DNA of 64,000 nt. Source: Micromonospora citrea (GTDB lineage: Bacteria > Actinomycetota > Actinomycetes > Mycobacteriales > Micromonosporaceae). Each line of letters opens with the position of its first letter. Position 1 is the first letter of the stretch. The position numbers and the translations under genes were made by a program. This document shows, one piece after another, positions 63,286 to 64,000 of the stretch. The notes under the pieces were generated by a model that saw only the letters and a program-made list of their open reading frames with translations, had not been told where the DNA came from and made no database searches. The stretch spans positions 4,372,501-4,436,500 of the forward strand of contig NZ_FMHZ01000002.1 of the NCBI RefSeq assembly GCF_900090315.1. The letters run 5' to 3'.

Positions 63286-64000
63286 ATGGCGAAGATCAAG
63301 GTAAACAACCCGGTCGTGGAGCTCGACGGCGACGAGATGACCCGGATTATCTGGAAGCAGATCCGGGAGCAGCTGATCCTGCCCTACCTCGACGTCGACC
63401 TGCACTACTACGACCTGTCGATCCAGCACCGCGACGAGACCGACGACCAGGTCACCGTCGACGCCGCCAACGCCATCAAGGAGCACGGCGTCGGCGTCAA
63501 GTGCGCGACCATCACCCCGGACGAGGCCCGGGTCGAGGAGTTCGGCCTGAAGAAGATGTGGCGGTCGCCGAACGGCACCATCCGCAACATCCTCGGCGGC
63601 GTCGTCTTCCGCGAGCCGATCATCATGTCCAACGTGCCGCGGCTCGTCCCCGGCTGGACCAAGCCGATCATCATCGGCCGGCACGCCCACGGTGACCAGT
63701 ACAAGGCCACCGACTTCGTCGTCCCCGGCCCCGGCACGGTGACCATCACCTACCAGCCGGCCGACGGCGGCGCCCCGATGGAGATGGAGGTCGCCAACTT
63801 CCCCGGCGGCGGCGTCGCCATGGGCATGTACAACTTCGACGAGTCGATCCGGGACTTCGCCCGCGCCTCGATGCGCTACGGCCTGGACCGCGGCTACCCG
63901 GTCTACCTGTCGACCAAGAACACCATCCTCAAGGCGTACGACGGCCGCTTCAAGGACATCTTCGCCGAGGTGTTCGAGAACGAGTTCAAGGCCGAGTTCG
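63286..64000 (+). CDS. icd: NADP-dependent isocitrate dehydrogenase, homodimeric eukaryote-like type (3' end beyond window)
   Basis: The first 238 residues are visible and the frame is open to the window edge. [19 protein letters not shown] is the opening of the type II (mitochondrial-like) [44 protein letters not shown] in part (substrate Ser/Asn/Arg), [19 protein letters not shown], and [18 protein letters not shown] are all diagnostic. It oxidatively decarboxylates isocitrate to 2-oxoglutarate in the TCA cycle. GAGAGGAG lies about 9 bases before the ATG at 63286. Confidence 0.97.
   Translation, partial: MAKIKVNNPVVELDGDEMTRIIWKQIREQLILPYLDVDLHYYDLSIQHRDETDDQVTVDAANAIKEHGVGVKCATITPDEARVEEFGLKKMWRSPNGTIRNILGGVVFREPIIMSNVPRLVPGWTKPIIIGRHAHGDQYKATDFVVPGPGTVTITYQPADGGAPMEMEVANFPGGGVAMGMYNFDESIRDFARASMRYGLDRGYPVYLSTKNTILKAYDGRFKDIFAEVFENEFKAEF

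Overview
This window looks like a chromosomal segment of a Micromonosporaceae actinomycete (Micromonospora or a close relative). The evidence is very high G+C with strong G/C third-position bias, frequent GTG and TTG starts, a WhiB-family regulator, an LCP cell-wall ligase, a CIRCE-controlled groESL1 operon, and gene order close to the Streptomyces core chromosome: groES-groEL1-whiD-bldM-guaB-guaB3-guaA, and later pcrA-M23-icmB-sucCD-DUF6350-purN-purH. I saw no rRNA or tRNA genes, no insertion sequence, no phage genes and no CRISPR array. Genus and synteny statements rest on recall, not on a search.

Layout. 0-3 kb: two small unknown genes, a YbaK-type deacylase whose 3' end has been amplified into a 35-bp minisatellite, and a THUMP-like methyltransferase. 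3-10.6 kb: groES-groEL1 behind a double CIRCE operator, the divergent developmental regulators whiD and bldM, a DUF5319 gene, guaB and guaB3. 10.6-16.8 kb: two tandem M1 peptidase lipoproteins, an LCP protein and a GMC oxidoreductase. 16.8-19.6 kb: a light-energy cassette of Blh beta-carotene cleavage enzyme plus a sensory-type rhodopsin on the minus strand, facing away from an NDQ (sodium-pump type) rhodopsin on the plus strand. 19.7-31.2 kb: guaA, a PspC protein, two paralogous double-Nudix proteins, pssA and psd (phosphatidylethanolamine synthesis), and a LiaF/LiaS/LiaR-like envelope-stress module with PspC domains. 31.4-33.6 kb: an LPxTG-anchored thioester-domain surface protein and a PIG-L deacetylase. 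34-39.8 kb: a peptide ABC transporter operon. 39.9-43 kb: chorismate mutase behind an apparent Phe/Tyr leader-peptide attenuator, then pcrA. 43-53.7 kb: two M23 peptidases, icmB, sucCD, small membrane proteins, purN and purH. 53.8-59.7 kb: a second peptide ABC operon with the same gene order, inverted. 60-64 kb: folD, mdh, an MBL-fold hydrolase and the start of icd.

How the genes fit together. guaB, guaA, purN and purH cover part of purine/GMP synthesis, supported by one-carbon supply from folD. sucCD, mdh and icd are TCA-cycle genes, and icmB links to acyl-CoA mutase chemistry. pssA and psd make phosphatidylethanolamine beside a membrane-stress regulatory set. The two most notable findings are the two-rhodopsin/Blh cassette and the aromatic leader-peptide attenuator. 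Intergenic DNA is rich in short tandem repeats and REP-like elements, several built from the ends of adjacent genes.
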